A stretch of DNA of 48,744 nt. Origin: an uncultured Propionibacteriaceae bacterium. Lineage in GTDB: Bacteria; Actinomycetota; Actinomycetes; Propionibacteriales; Propionibacteriaceae. The first letter of the stretch is position 1; every line of letters starts with the position of its first letter. The notes under the pieces were generated by a model. That model saw nothing but the letters and a program-made list of their open reading frames with translations, was not told the DNA's origin and ran no database searches. The stretch spans positions 1-48,744 of the forward strand of contig CALIWR010000012.1 in the NCBI GenBank assembly GCA_938046585.1, read 5' to 3'. The position numbers and the translations under genes are program-made. This document shows, in pieces, positions 34,932-42,625 of the stretch.

Positions 34932-35285
34932 GTGACCAGACGCCGTTGCTCTCGGTCGGGGTGCCAAGAAGCGGCTGTCGCGACACTGACCTTCGCCTAC
35001 GCGGAGTCCACGGCCGTGGTGGGGCCGCTGGCGGTGCGCAACGAGCCCGGCACGTACGACCTGTGTCCGTACCATGCCCGGGGCCTGTCGGTACCGCGCG
35101 GCTGGGAGGTGATCCGGTTGCCGCTGGATACCGAATCGGACCTGCCGAATGATCTGCTGGCGCTGGCGGACGCGGTCCGCGAGGCGGCCGGGTTGGAGAC
35201 CGAGACCCCGCCACCCACCATGGTCGAAGTCGCCCGCCGCGGACACCTCACCCTGCTCGAGGTGCAGCCGCCGGCGTCCACCTGA
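34932..35285 (+). CDS. DUF3499 protein
   Basis: A 117-aa small protein of unknown role. RRCSRSGCQEAAVATLTFAYA and LCPYHARGLSVPRGWEVIRL give a C-x4-C...C-x2-H pattern that could hold one zinc. Constantly found next to phosphomannomutase in actinobacteria, so a link to envelope glycan synthesis is likely but unproven. Confidence 0.83.
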   Translation: MTRRRCSRSGCQEAAVATLTFAYAESTAVVGPLAVRNEPGTYDLCPYHARGLSVPRGWEVIRLPLDTESDLPNDLLALADAVREAAGLETETPPPTMVEVARRGHLTLLEVQPPAST

Positions 35286-35301
35286 CCGGGTCAGCAGGCG
35301 C

Positions 35302-35307
35302 TAGGCT
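35302..35307 (+). promoter_or_regulatory. -10 box (TAGGCT), leaderless manB start
   Basis: TAGGCT, seven bases, ATG 35315; no ribosome site. Confidence 0.48.
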
Positions 35308-35314
35308 GCCAGCG

Positions 35315-36679
35315 ATGCTGAAACCCGTGATCTTCAAGGCCAACGACATCCGCGGAGTCGTCGGCGGGGCCGAGCCGGAATGGGACGCCGCCGGCGCTCA
35401 GGCCCTTGGCGTGGCGTTCGTCGAGGTGGCCGGTCTCGCCGGCCAGCGATTCGTGATGGGTCGTGACATGCGTACCTCCGGGCCTGAATTGTCGGCTGCC
35501 TTCGCCGAGGGCGCGGCGCAAGCCGGGGCGGCGGTGCTTGACATCGGTCTGGCTTCGACCGACCAACTCTGGTTCGCGTCCGGGCAGCTGGGCCTGCCCG
35601 GGGTCCAGTTCACCGCCAGCCACAACCCGGCTCGGTACAACGGGATCAAGTTCTGCCGCAGTCAGGCCCAGCCGGTCACCCCCGATTTCCTGGTCGATCT
35701 GGCCACGGTGGCGCAGGGCTATGATGCCGCCGGGCTGCCGGCGCCGGTCGGCTCCGTCCCGATCAGCCGGCAGGACCTGCTCGGTGACTATGCCCGATAC
35801 CTGCATTCGCTGGTCCCATTGGACCAGATCCGGCGGCTGCGGGTGGTGGTCGACGCCGGCAATGGGATGGCCGGCCATACTGCCCCGGCTGTGTTGGGGT
35901 CACTGAACGTCGACCTGGTCGGGCTTTTCCTGGAACTGGACGGAAACTTCCCTCATCACCAGCCGAACCCGCTGGAGCCGCAGAACCTGGTCGACGCGCA
36001 GCGGGCGGTGGTCGAGCATCAGGCCGACCTGGCCTTGGTCTTTGACGGTGACGCCGACCGCTGCTTCGTGATCGATGAGCGGGGCCAGGTGGTGCCGCCC
36101 TCGATCGTGACCGCTCTGATCGCCGCCTCGGAGCTGGAACGCGAACCCGGCGCCACGATCGTGGTGAACACGATCACCTCCCGGGCTGTCTCAGAGGTTG
36201 TCATGGAGCACGGCGGACGGGTCGTGACCTCCCGGGTCGGGCATACCTACGTCAAGGCTCTGATGGCTGAGCAAGGGGCGATCTTCGGCGGTGAGCATTC
36301 GGCTCATTACTACTTCCGGGATTTCTGGGGAGCCGATACCGGGATGCTCGCCGGCCTGCACGTGTTGGGCCTGTTGGGCCGTGACCAGCGGCCGCTGTCG
36401 CAGCTCGTCAGCCAGTACGACCGCTATGTCGGTTCCGGCGAGATCAACTCCTCGGTGAGCGACCAGCAGGCCACGATGCGGGCGGTGGCCGAGCACTACG
36501 CCGGGCGGGGCAGCATCGACTGGACCGACGGCCTCACCGTGCGCGCCGACGACTGGTGGATCAGCCTGCGCGCCAGCAACACCGAGCCGCTGCTGCGGCT
36601 CAACGTCGAGGCCCGCGACCTGGCCACCATGGAGAGCTTGCGCGACGAGAGCCTCGCGCTGGTACGAGCGGAGGGATGA
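35315..36679 (+). CDS. manB: Phosphomannomutase / phosphoglucomutase
   Basis: A 454-aa alpha-D-phosphohexomutase interconverting mannose-6-P and mannose-1-P for GDP-mannose. Four domains are visible by their loops: phosphoserine TASHNPARYNGIKF, metal loop DGDADRCF, sugar loop FGGEHSAHYYFRDFWGADTG, and phosphate-binding RASNTEPLLRLNVEA. It supplies mannose for mannolipids and glycans. The Trm112-like gene overlaps its stop. Confidence 0.93.
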   Translation: MLKPVIFKANDIRGVVGGAEPEWDAAGAQALGVAFVEVAGLAGQRFVMGRDMRTSGPELSAAFAEGAAQAGAAVLDIGLASTDQLWFASGQLGLPGVQFTASHNPARYNGIKFCRSQAQPVTPDFLVDLATVAQGYDAAGLPAPVGSVPISRQDLLGDYARYLHSLVPLDQIRRLRVVVDAGNGMAGHTAPAVLGSLNVDLVGLFLELDGNFPHHQPNPLEPQNLVDAQRAVVEHQADLALVFDGDADRCFVIDERGQVVPPSIVTALIAASELEREPGATIVVNTITSRAVSEVVMEHGGRVVTSRVGHTYVKALMAEQGAIFGGEHSAHYYFRDFWGADTGMLAGLHVLGLLGRDQRPLSQLVSQYDRYVGSGEINSSVSDQQATMRAVAEHYAGRGSIDWTDGLTVRADDWWISLRASNTEPLLRLNVEARDLATMESLRDESLALVRAEG

Positions 36680-36903
36680 TGAACCAGATCGAGCTCAACC
36701 AGGCCCTGCTCGAGATCCTGGTCTGCCCGAAGTGCCGGGCTGGCCTGGTCACCGACCATGAGGCGGGGGAATTGGTCTGCGCCAGCCCTGACTGTGGTCT
36801 CGCCTTCCCGGTACGTGATTCGATCCCGATCCTGCTGGTGGACGAGGCCCGGGCTCCCGGGCAGCCAGTGGATGGGTCGGGCGGCGCGCCGGCGGCGGGC
36901 TAA
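36676..36903 (+). CDS. Trm112-like zinc protein
   Basis: A 75-aa Trm112/UPF0434 family protein. ILVCPKCRAGL and LVCASPDCGLAFPVRDSIPILL provide the C-x2-C and C-x4/5-C zinc ligands. The C-terminal 17 residues are a Gly/Ala/Pro tail. ATG 36676 and 36679 are both possible; the ATGA overlap with manB favours coupling, while GGAGGG spacing slightly favours the second. Confidence 0.83.
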   Translation: MMNQIELNQALLEILVCPKCRAGLVTDHEAGELVCASPDCGLAFPVRDSIPILLVDEARAPGQPVDGSGGAPAAG

Positions 36904-36913
36904 GGGGGCGGCG

Positions 36914-37936
36914 GTGCCGGACTTCGACGACTCCCGACTGGAGGATCGGGCCGCGTTGGCGCAGGTGGACCCGATTCTGCGGCACCTGGCGCAGGCCGGG
37001 GCCCGGCTGCGGATCGAGAGCGGACAGGCTGATTTCACCCAGTTGTCTGATCTGTCCGGTGGCTACCGGCCGCGGGCCGTGATCGCCTCCGGCCCGGAAG
37101 CCCGCCTGGTACGGGCGATCTTGGAGCCGTCCTGCCCGGTCCCGTTCGTGGCCTGGCCCACCCATGCCCTGCCGGCCTGGGTCGGGGCGCTGGATCTGGT
37201 GCTGGTGCTCACTGACCAGACCTACGCGGCCGAGGTCAGCGCCACGATCGCCGAGGCGGTTCGGCGTGGTGCCCGGGTGATCGTGGTCTGCCCGGCCGGT
37301 TCGCCGGTGGCCGAGCAGGCGCAGGGGCGAGGAACTACGATCCTCGCCACCCAGACCGGGGACCAGCTTGCCGGCGCGATGATCATGCTGGACGGGCTGA
37401 GTCGGATCGGGTTGGGCCCTGAGGTCCGTCCGGACCGGGTGGCGCAGGCCCTGGATGAGGTCTCGCAGGTGTGCTCCCCGCACCAGAGCGTGGCCTCGAA
37501 CCCGGCCAAGGACTTGGCGATCGCTCTGGCCGACGAGCTGCCGCTGGTGTGGGGCGGTTCGGTTCTGGCTGCCCGGGCTTCCCGCCGGGTTGCCGAGGCG
37601 TTCCGCGAGGCGAGCGGCCGCCCGGCGTTGGCCGCTGACGCAGCAGACTTGGTGGCGGTGATCCAGGCCGCCGCGCCCCGGGACCCGTTTGCTGATCCCT
37701 TCGACGAATTCGGCGCGGTCCGCTGTACCACATTGGTGGTTCTCGACGACCACCGCGATGACCAGGCCATGGCCCGAACCCCGTTGCTGGCCTTGGCTGA
37801 ACGTCATGACGTCCGGGTCCGTACCATCAGTCATGACCAGGGCAACGACATCGAGCGCTACGCCTGCCTGCTGCAGCACGGCTTGTTCGCCGCTACGTAT
37901 CTCCGGCTCGGGCTCGGGTCAAACCTGACAAGATAA
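36914..37936 (+). CDS. SIS-domain phosphoglucose/phosphomannose isomerase-like protein
   Basis: A 340-aa protein of the SIS-domain family found between manB and manA-type genes in actinobacteria. The first SIS part has LSGGYRPRAVIASGPEARLVRAIL and VVCPAGSPVAEQAQ; the C-terminal half matches the bacterial PGI/PMI C-terminal domain (ADELPLVWGGSVLAARASRRVAEAFRE). Probable isomerisation of hexose phosphates feeding manB, though activity of this branch is not certain. GTG 36914 uses AAGGGGG and lies 10 bases after the Trm112-like gene. Confidence 0.8.
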   Translation: MPDFDDSRLEDRAALAQVDPILRHLAQAGARLRIESGQADFTQLSDLSGGYRPRAVIASGPEARLVRAILEPSCPVPFVAWPTHALPAWVGALDLVLVLTDQTYAAEVSATIAEAVRRGARVIVVCPAGSPVAEQAQGRGTTILATQTGDQLAGAMIMLDGLSRIGLGPEVRPDRVAQALDEVSQVCSPHQSVASNPAKDLAIALADELPLVWGGSVLAARASRRVAEAFREASGRPALAADAADLVAVIQAAAPRDPFADPFDEFGAVRCTTLVVLDDHRDDQAMARTPLLALAERHDVRVRTISHDQGNDIERYACLLQHGLFAATYLRLGLGSNLTR

Positions 37937-37960
37937 AACCAGCAACAGAAGGGATTTCAG

Positions 37961-38389
37961 ATGACACGGGTGCTGGTGCTCAACGGCCCGAACCTCGGCC
38001 AGCTGGGCAAACGGGAACCCGAGGTGTACGGCAGTGTCACCCACGCCGAACTCGCTGAACACCTGGTGGGTTCCGGGCAGGGACTGGGCCTCGAGGTGGA
38101 GGTTCGTCAGACCGATGCTGAGCACGAGATGCTGGGCTGGTTGCATGAGGCGGCCGAGCAGAATATTCCGGTCGTGATCAATCCTGCCGGCTGGACCCAT
38201 TATTCGATCGCGGTCGCCGACGCCTGTGTCCAGGTCCCCGAGATCATCGAGGTCCACATTTCCAACGTCCATGCCCGGGAGGATTTCCGGCGCCATTCCG
38301 TTGTCAGTCCGTACGTGAACGGGGTAATCGTGGGGCTTGGCCTGGGCGGGTACGACCTGGCGCTGGCTCATATCGCGGCGACCAGGTAA
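37961..38389 (+). CDS. aroQ: 3-dehydroquinate dehydratase, type II
   Basis: A 142-aa AroQ of the shikimate pathway. VLNGPNLGQLGKREPEVYG has the active-site Arg and Tyr; INPAGWTHYSIAVADA carries the Asn/His pair (usual form NPGAYTHTS, so Trp for Tyr here is a small variation); EVHISNVHAREDFRRHS completes the site. ATG 37961 follows AGAAGGGA. Separated by 24 bases from the SIS gene. Confidence 0.9.
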   Translation: MTRVLVLNGPNLGQLGKREPEVYGSVTHAELAEHLVGSGQGLGLEVEVRQTDAEHEMLGWLHEAAEQNIPVVINPAGWTHYSIAVADACVQVPEIIEVHISNVHAREDFRRHSVVSPYVNGVIVGLGLGGYDLALAHIAATR

Positions 38390-38426
38390 GACCTCGTTCG
38401 CGGTGGTCGCCCGCGAAGCGGCCGCG

Positions 38427-38432
38427 TAGGAT
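38427..38432 (+). promoter_or_regulatory. -10 box (TAGGAT), leaderless ahcY start
   Basis: TAGGAT, seven bases, ATG 38440. It overlaps the alternative upstream ATG 38431, which is therefore probably not used. Confidence 0.5.
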
Positions 38433-38439
38433 GCCGCCC

Positions 38440-39918
38440 ATGACTGATCTGATCGACCACGCCCCGTTGGCTGCCGAGGGAACCGCCGATTTGCCGTACC
38501 GGGTGGCTGACCTGTCTCTCGCCGATGCCGGACGTCGGGAGATCACCCTCGCCGAGTACGAGATGCCGGGTCTGATGGCGATGCGGGAGCGCTACCGCGA
38601 TTCCCAGCCGCTGCGGGGGGCCCGGATCGCCGGCTCGCTGCATATGACCATTCAGACCGCGGTCCTGATCGAGACCCTGGTCGAGCTGGGCGCTCGGGTG
38701 CGCTGGGCATCCTGCAACATTTTCTCCACCCAGGATCAGGCCGCTGCGGCGATGGTGGTGGGTCCTCACGGCACCCCTGAGCAGCCGAAGGGGGTTCCGG
38801 TCTTCGCCTGGAAAGGCGAGTCGCTGGAGGAATACTGGTGGTGCACCCGCCAGATTCTGAGCTGGGGTGACGAACAGCCCACCATGATCCTCGACGACGG
38901 TGGTGACGCCACTCTGTTCGTCCACAAGGGCCTGGAATTTTCCCGGGCCGGGTCGGTCCCCGCACCCGCCGCTGATGATCCTCAGGAGTGGAAGGTGGTG
39001 CTGGCGGAGCTGGCCCGGGTCCTGGCCGACGGCTTGCTCGACTTCGAGGCGCTCGCCAGCTCAATCCAGGGCGTCACCGAGGAGACCACTACCGGCGTGC
39101 ACCGGCTGTACGAGATGGCCCGTGCTCAGACCCTGCTGTTCCCGGCGATTAACGTCAACGACTCAGTCACCAAGAGCAAGTTCGACAACAAGTACGGCTG
39201 CCGCCACTCACTGGTCGACGGCATCAACCGGGCCACCGATGTGCTGATCGGCGGCAAGGTCGCGGTGGTCTGCGGGTACGGCGACGTCGGCAAGGGCTGC
39301 GCCGAGTCGTTGCGCGGCCAGGGTGCCCGGGTGATCGTTACCGAAGTCGACCCGATCTGCGCCCTGCAGGCTGCGATGGACGGCTATCAGGTGGCGCGGC
39401 TGGACGATGTGGTCTCCCAGGCTGACATCGTGATCACCGCCACCGGTTGTCTGGGCGTGGTGAGCGCGCAGCAGATGAGCCGGATGAAGCACAACGCGAT
39501 CGTCGGCAATATCGGCCATTTCGACAACGAGATCGACATGGCCGGGCTCGAGACCTGGGACGGTATCGTCCGTCACCGGATCAAGCCGCAGGTCGACCAG
39601 TGGGTGTTCCCGGACGGGCATGGCGTGATCGTGCTCTCTGAGGGCCGGCTGCTGAACCTGGGCAATGCCACTGGGCATCCCTCGTTTGTGATGTCGAATT
39701 CGTTCACCAACCAGGTCTTGGGCCAGATCGAGTTGTTCACCCGTCCCGAGGAGTACCCGGTCGGGGTGTACACCCTGCCTAAGCACCTGGATGAGGAGGT
39801 GGCCCGGCTTCACCTCGCCTCGCTCGGGGTCCAGCTGACTACCCTGACCGAGGAACAGGCCGCCTACCTCGGGGTCCCGGTCGCCGGCCCGTACAAACCG
39901 GAGCACTACCGCTACTGA
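38440..39918 (+). CDS. ahcY: Adenosylhomocysteinase
   Basis: A 492-aa S-adenosylhomocysteine hydrolase, clearing SAH to adenosine and homocysteine. LADAGRREITLAEYEMPGL, the substrate region NDSVTKSKFDNKYGCRHSLVDG, the NAD-binding CGYGDVGKGCAESLRG, GNIGHFDNEIDM and the C-terminal KPEHYRY are all canonical. It carries the central insertion typical of actinobacterial and eukaryote-like forms. A strong hairpin follows. Confidence 0.96.
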   Translation: MTDLIDHAPLAAEGTADLPYRVADLSLADAGRREITLAEYEMPGLMAMRERYRDSQPLRGARIAGSLHMTIQTAVLIETLVELGARVRWASCNIFSTQDQAAAAMVVGPHGTPEQPKGVPVFAWKGESLEEYWWCTRQILSWGDEQPTMILDDGGDATLFVHKGLEFSRAGSVPAPAADDPQEWKVVLAELARVLADGLLDFEALASSIQGVTEETTTGVHRLYEMARAQTLLFPAINVNDSVTKSKFDNKYGCRHSLVDGINRATDVLIGGKVAVVCGYGDVGKGCAESLRGQGARVIVTEVDPICALQAAMDGYQVARLDDVVSQADIVITATGCLGVVSAQQMSRMKHNAIVGNIGHFDNEIDMAGLETWDGIVRHRIKPQVDQWVFPDGHGVIVLSEGRLLNLGNATGHPSFVMSNSFTNQVLGQIELFTRPEEYPVGVYTLPKHLDEEVARLHLASLGVQLTTLTEEQAAYLGVPVAGPYKPEHYRY

Positions 39919-39928
39919 GCGGACCCTA

Positions 39929-39960
39929 GATGAGCGCCCGGCGCGGTCCGGGCGCTCATC
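39929..39960 (+). terminator. Strong 13-bp hairpin after ahcY
   Basis: GATGAGCGCCCGG and CCGGGCGCTCATC are perfect complements around loop CGCGGT. No U tract follows, as often in high-GC actinobacteria. Confidence 0.7.
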
Positions 39961-39991
39961 TGCTGCTCAGGGTCTTCGTGCAGGCGAGCAG

Positions 39992-40735
39992 TCACACGGG
40001 TCTTGGGGGCGGGGCGTCATGCCAGAAGCTGCCGGGCGGGAACAGGGCATCCACTAGCTCGGTCAGCAGGCCTAGCTCGGCCAGCAGGTCCAGCACCGTA
40101 TAGCGGGCCTGGACGGGTCTGGGACCGGGAGGATGTGCGGCGCAACTGCGACAGCGAGGAGCCGATGTGGACCGGGTGCCAGGGCGCTGCGATGGTTGTC
40201 AGCCGGTTGGCCACCGCGCACGCTGGCAGCAACTGCTGTCGCAGCCGCTCCCGTAGCTCGGGCCAGGCCGTGACCGCCTGCTCGAGCCGTTCCCGGGCCG
40301 CCTGCGGTTCGAGGCGTTTCGTAGCCGACTGGGTTACGGCGGCCTCGCGGGGCGCCTTGGTCGGTTGTCACCGGCGGAGCTGGGACGGGTCCTGCTCTTC
40401 GGTCGGCCAGTCAGCCAGCCGGGCCTCGAAGGCGAAGCCCGTGGTGGCTGCCAGCTGCTCCCGCAGGTCCGCCACCGTTTCACCGTCGGCAGTCAGCACC
40501 GGCCGGCCCGGGTAGACGGTCGGGGGATCCGGCTCGACCCCGGATGCTCGTAGTGAACCGGTTACCTGCGGGCCGACGACTGCCTAGTTGATCTCGTCGG
40601 CGACCACCACGGCCCGCTGCTCGTCGACGATAGCCTGGAAGGTGGTCCCGGCCTCGTTCACCACCCCTGGACCGATCACCACGGCGGTGGTGTTGTCGGC
40701 ATCTGCCGGGGCCCCTGGATCAGATCAGAGCCCAT
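39992..40735 (-). pseudogene. Decayed glycerol-1-phosphate dehydrogenase-like (AraM/EgsA family) gene
   Basis: Minus-strand pieces in different frames join into one family. N-terminal NAD-fold ADADNTTAVVIGPGVV continues VVVADEIN, then a TAG stop, then VVGPQVTGSLRASGVEPD and VYPGRPVLTADGETV. After another stop and frameshift come the C-terminal parts APWHPVHIGSSLSQLRRT and, in a third frame, ARYTVLDLLAELGLLTELVD...PPGSFWH to the stop at 39992. The central metal-binding domain is missing. At least one nonsense, several frameshifts and a deletion make this a clear pseudogene. ATG 40735 probably marks the old start. Confidence 0.7.
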
Positions 40736-40903
40736 GACCTATCCCCTCGGTCACTGTCGGGGCCAGTCTTGCCTACCGGCGAGCCTACGGGTGCCATCGC
40801 CAAGCCCTTCTAGAGGTCGATTCCGTGTCCGGTCGGTCTGCGGGCCTGATGATTGCGGGTATCTGGTTGCCAGAATCGGGTGACGCTCCCTGTAAAGGCC
40901 CGC

Positions 40904-40909
40904 TATTGT
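40904..40909 (+). promoter_or_regulatory. -10 box (TATTGT), leaderless phosphatase start
   Basis: TATTGT, seven bases, ATG 40917. The 40736-40903 stretch holds no other feature I can support. Confidence 0.48.
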
Positions 40910-40916
40910 GCCCGCC

Positions 40917-41420
40917 ATGGCACGCACCCTGATCCTGATGCGACATGCCCAGTCGTCGTGGGAACACGATCCCCCCGACCATCTGCGCGACCTGTCGGAC
41001 CGTGGCCGGCGCGATGCCCACGTCGCCGGTGAGATTCTGGTTCAGCGGGGACTGGAGCCGTACGTGCTGCTGTCTCCCACGCGCCGCACCCACGCCACCT
41101 GGGAGGAGATGGCGGCTGCCGGAGCACAGCAGCAGGGGCAGCGTGAACTGGGAGTCTTGTACGACCACGACATCGATCTGATCGTGGAGGAGCTACGTAA
41201 GTTGCCGGCTGAGGTCCAGACGGTGCTCTGCGTGGGTCATGCGCCCACCACCCCGTCCCTGGTTGAGGTGCTCTGCGAGCGTCAGGACACCAAGCCCTGG
41301 TCGGCGATCGACGAGAAGTTCCCGACCGCTGCGATGGCGGTGCTTGAAGTGGACGGCGACTGGATCGACCTCGGCGAGAGACCCGCCCACCTCACCGACT
41401 ACGTCGTACCCCGGGCCTGA
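40917..41420 (+). CDS. SixA-like histidine phosphatase
   Basis: A 167-aa histidine phosphatase. ARTLILMRHAQSSWEHD has the RHG-type motif (here RHA) with the phospho-accepting His, LSDRGRRDA follows, SPTRRTHATWEEM has the second Arg, and VLCVGHAPTTPSLVEVL the second His. SixA proteins remove phosphate from phosphohistidine proteins; the substrate here is unknown. Confidence 0.87.
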   Translation: MARTLILMRHAQSSWEHDPPDHLRDLSDRGRRDAHVAGEILVQRGLEPYVLLSPTRRTHATWEEMAAAGAQQQGQRELGVLYDHDIDLIVEELRKLPAEVQTVLCVGHAPTTPSLVEVLCERQDTKPWSAIDEKFPTAAMAVLEVDGDWIDLGERPAHLTDYVVPRA

Positions 41421-41511
41421 TCCGGGAACCAGAACGAACATCTGGTCGGGACGGATCCCAGAGAATGCCTGGCTCAGCCATAGGTCAGGGGTCTTCTCAC
41501 CCATGAGGAGG

Positions 41512-41577
41512 AAGGCGGGGGTGTTAGCTGCGCGGCCCGCCCTCGCGGATGCGAGGGCAATCAAACACGGTCGTGGA
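41512..41577 (-). repeat. Dispersed 66-bp repeat, copy 2
   Basis: Matches 1-66 at 55 of 66 positions without gaps. In this copy GCCCTCGC (41539-41546) and GCGAGGGC (41551-41558) form a perfect 8-bp stem with a GGAT loop, right after the EI24-like gene's stop. A terminator function is plausible. The rest of the 140-bp gap to 41420 shows nothing else. Confidence 0.62.
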
Positions 41578-42328
41578 CCAGCAGGGTGGCTCCGGCTACC
41601 GCGGCTGGGGTGGCGATGACGGCGCCCAGCGGGATCAGGAAGAGCAGGTAGCAGGCGAGTCCGAAGCCGAATGTGGTCCTAGGCTGGCGGCGTAGCAGGG
41701 TCCGGCGCTGGGTCAGGTTGAGGCCCCTCGCCTCGCACGGGGTGCCGGTCAGGTCGACGGCGAGCGCCCAGGCTCCTACGAGCGCGGCGGTGACCGGAGC
41801 AGCCACCGGGCCGACCACTGGGATCAGCCCGATCAGCAGCACCAGCATCCCCATCGCCAGGCTGACGCCGAGCGTCCGCAGCGCATTGCCGACTGCCCGG
41901 CGCAGCTGCACCGTCCAGGGCTGGGGCGCCGCGGTGATCCCTGCATACATCTGGTCTACCGCGGCCGAGATCCGGTCGTAGGCGGGGGAACCGACCAGCA
42001 GCGTGAGCCAGGTGAAGGCCAGCACCGACAAGCCGATCGCGGCGACCACCAGCCCCACCGACAGTGCCAGCCGCAGGCCGTCTCGGATACTCGCAGACCA
42101 GTCACCGGCGAACGGGGTCAACGCCTGCGCTAGGCGTGATGCGTTGATTGCCAGGGCCACGATGGCGCCGGTGAGTACAGCTGAGACCAGCAGCGCCGGC
42201 AGGGCGCCGAGCAGCATCAGGCTCGGCCGGCGGGCCCAGATCGTCAGTCCCCGAATCAGGTAGTGGGCGCCGATGAGTATCCCTGATGGGCTGCTGGGAG
42301 GCGCCGGAGGAAGTGGCGCACTGGTCAT
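41561..42328 (-). CDS. EI24/CysZ-like membrane protein
   Basis: A 255-aa membrane protein. SSPSGILIGAHYLIRGLTIWARRPSLMLLGALPALL is the family N-terminus; four to six hydrophobic helices follow, with LIGLIPVVGPVAAPVTAALVGAWALAVDLTG and a terminal FLIPLGAVIATPAAVAGATLL. E. coli CysZ moves sulfate, but actinobacterial EI24 members are not proven transporters. ATG 42328 overlaps the DUF3039 stop as ATGA. The last codons (HDRV) lie inside the 66-bp repeat. Confidence 0.82.
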   Translation of the reverse strand: MTSAPLPPAPPSSPSGILIGAHYLIRGLTIWARRPSLMLLGALPALLVSAVLTGAIVALAINASRLAQALTPFAGDWSASIRDGLRLALSVGLVVAAIGLSVLAFTWLTLLVGSPAYDRISAAVDQMYAGITAAPQPWTVQLRRAVGNALRTLGVSLAMGMLVLLIGLIPVVGPVAAPVTAALVGAWALAVDLTGTPCEARGLNLTQRRTLLRRQPRTTFGFGLACYLLFLIPLGAVIATPAAVAGATLLVHDRV

Positions 42329-42603
42329 ACGTCGGGGTTGTCGCCTTCGGGTCCCTCCGGGTGGGCCTCCCAGATTTCCTTGCATTCCGGGCAGACCGGG
42401 TAGCGTTCCGGGTTGCGGCTGGGGACCCAGACTTTGCCGCACAGGGCAACTACCGGGGTACCCATCACCATCGCCTCGGTGAGGATCCGCTTTGGCACGT
42501 AGTGGGCGAACCGCTCGTGGTCACCGTCGTCCAGGCGGAACTCGGTCCGCTCGTCGATGACCGTCTGGGAGCCGGGCGCGGTGCGGGTCTGAGGCGTGGT
42601 CAC
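42325..42603 (-). CDS. DUF3039 protein
   Basis: A 92-aa conserved actinobacterial protein. VVALCGKVWVPSRNPERYPVCPECKEIWEAH has a C-x(15-20)-C-x2-C pattern that may bind zinc; ERFAHYVPK is also conserved. Function unknown. GTG 42603 is preceded by TAGAAT and six bases (leaderless). Coupled to the EI24-like gene. Confidence 0.8.
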   Translation of the reverse strand: MTTPQTRTAPGSQTVIDERTEFRLDDGDHERFAHYVPKRILTEAMVMGTPVVALCGKVWVPSRNPERYPVCPECKEIWEAHPEGPEGDNPDV

Positions 42604-42609
42604 ATCTTG

Positions 42610-42615
42610 ATTCTA
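42610..42615 (-). promoter_or_regulatory. -10 box (TAGAAT), leaderless DUF3039 start
   Basis: Minus-strand TAGAAT, six bases, GTG 42603, in the 22-bp gap after the kinase gene. Confidence 0.5.
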
Positions 42616-42625
42616 GTGAGCTGGT

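Noticed and set aside
40003..40515. Plus-strand open frame of 170 codons
   Set aside because: Low-complexity translation with no family resemblance; the opposite strand holds a recognisable, decayed gene.
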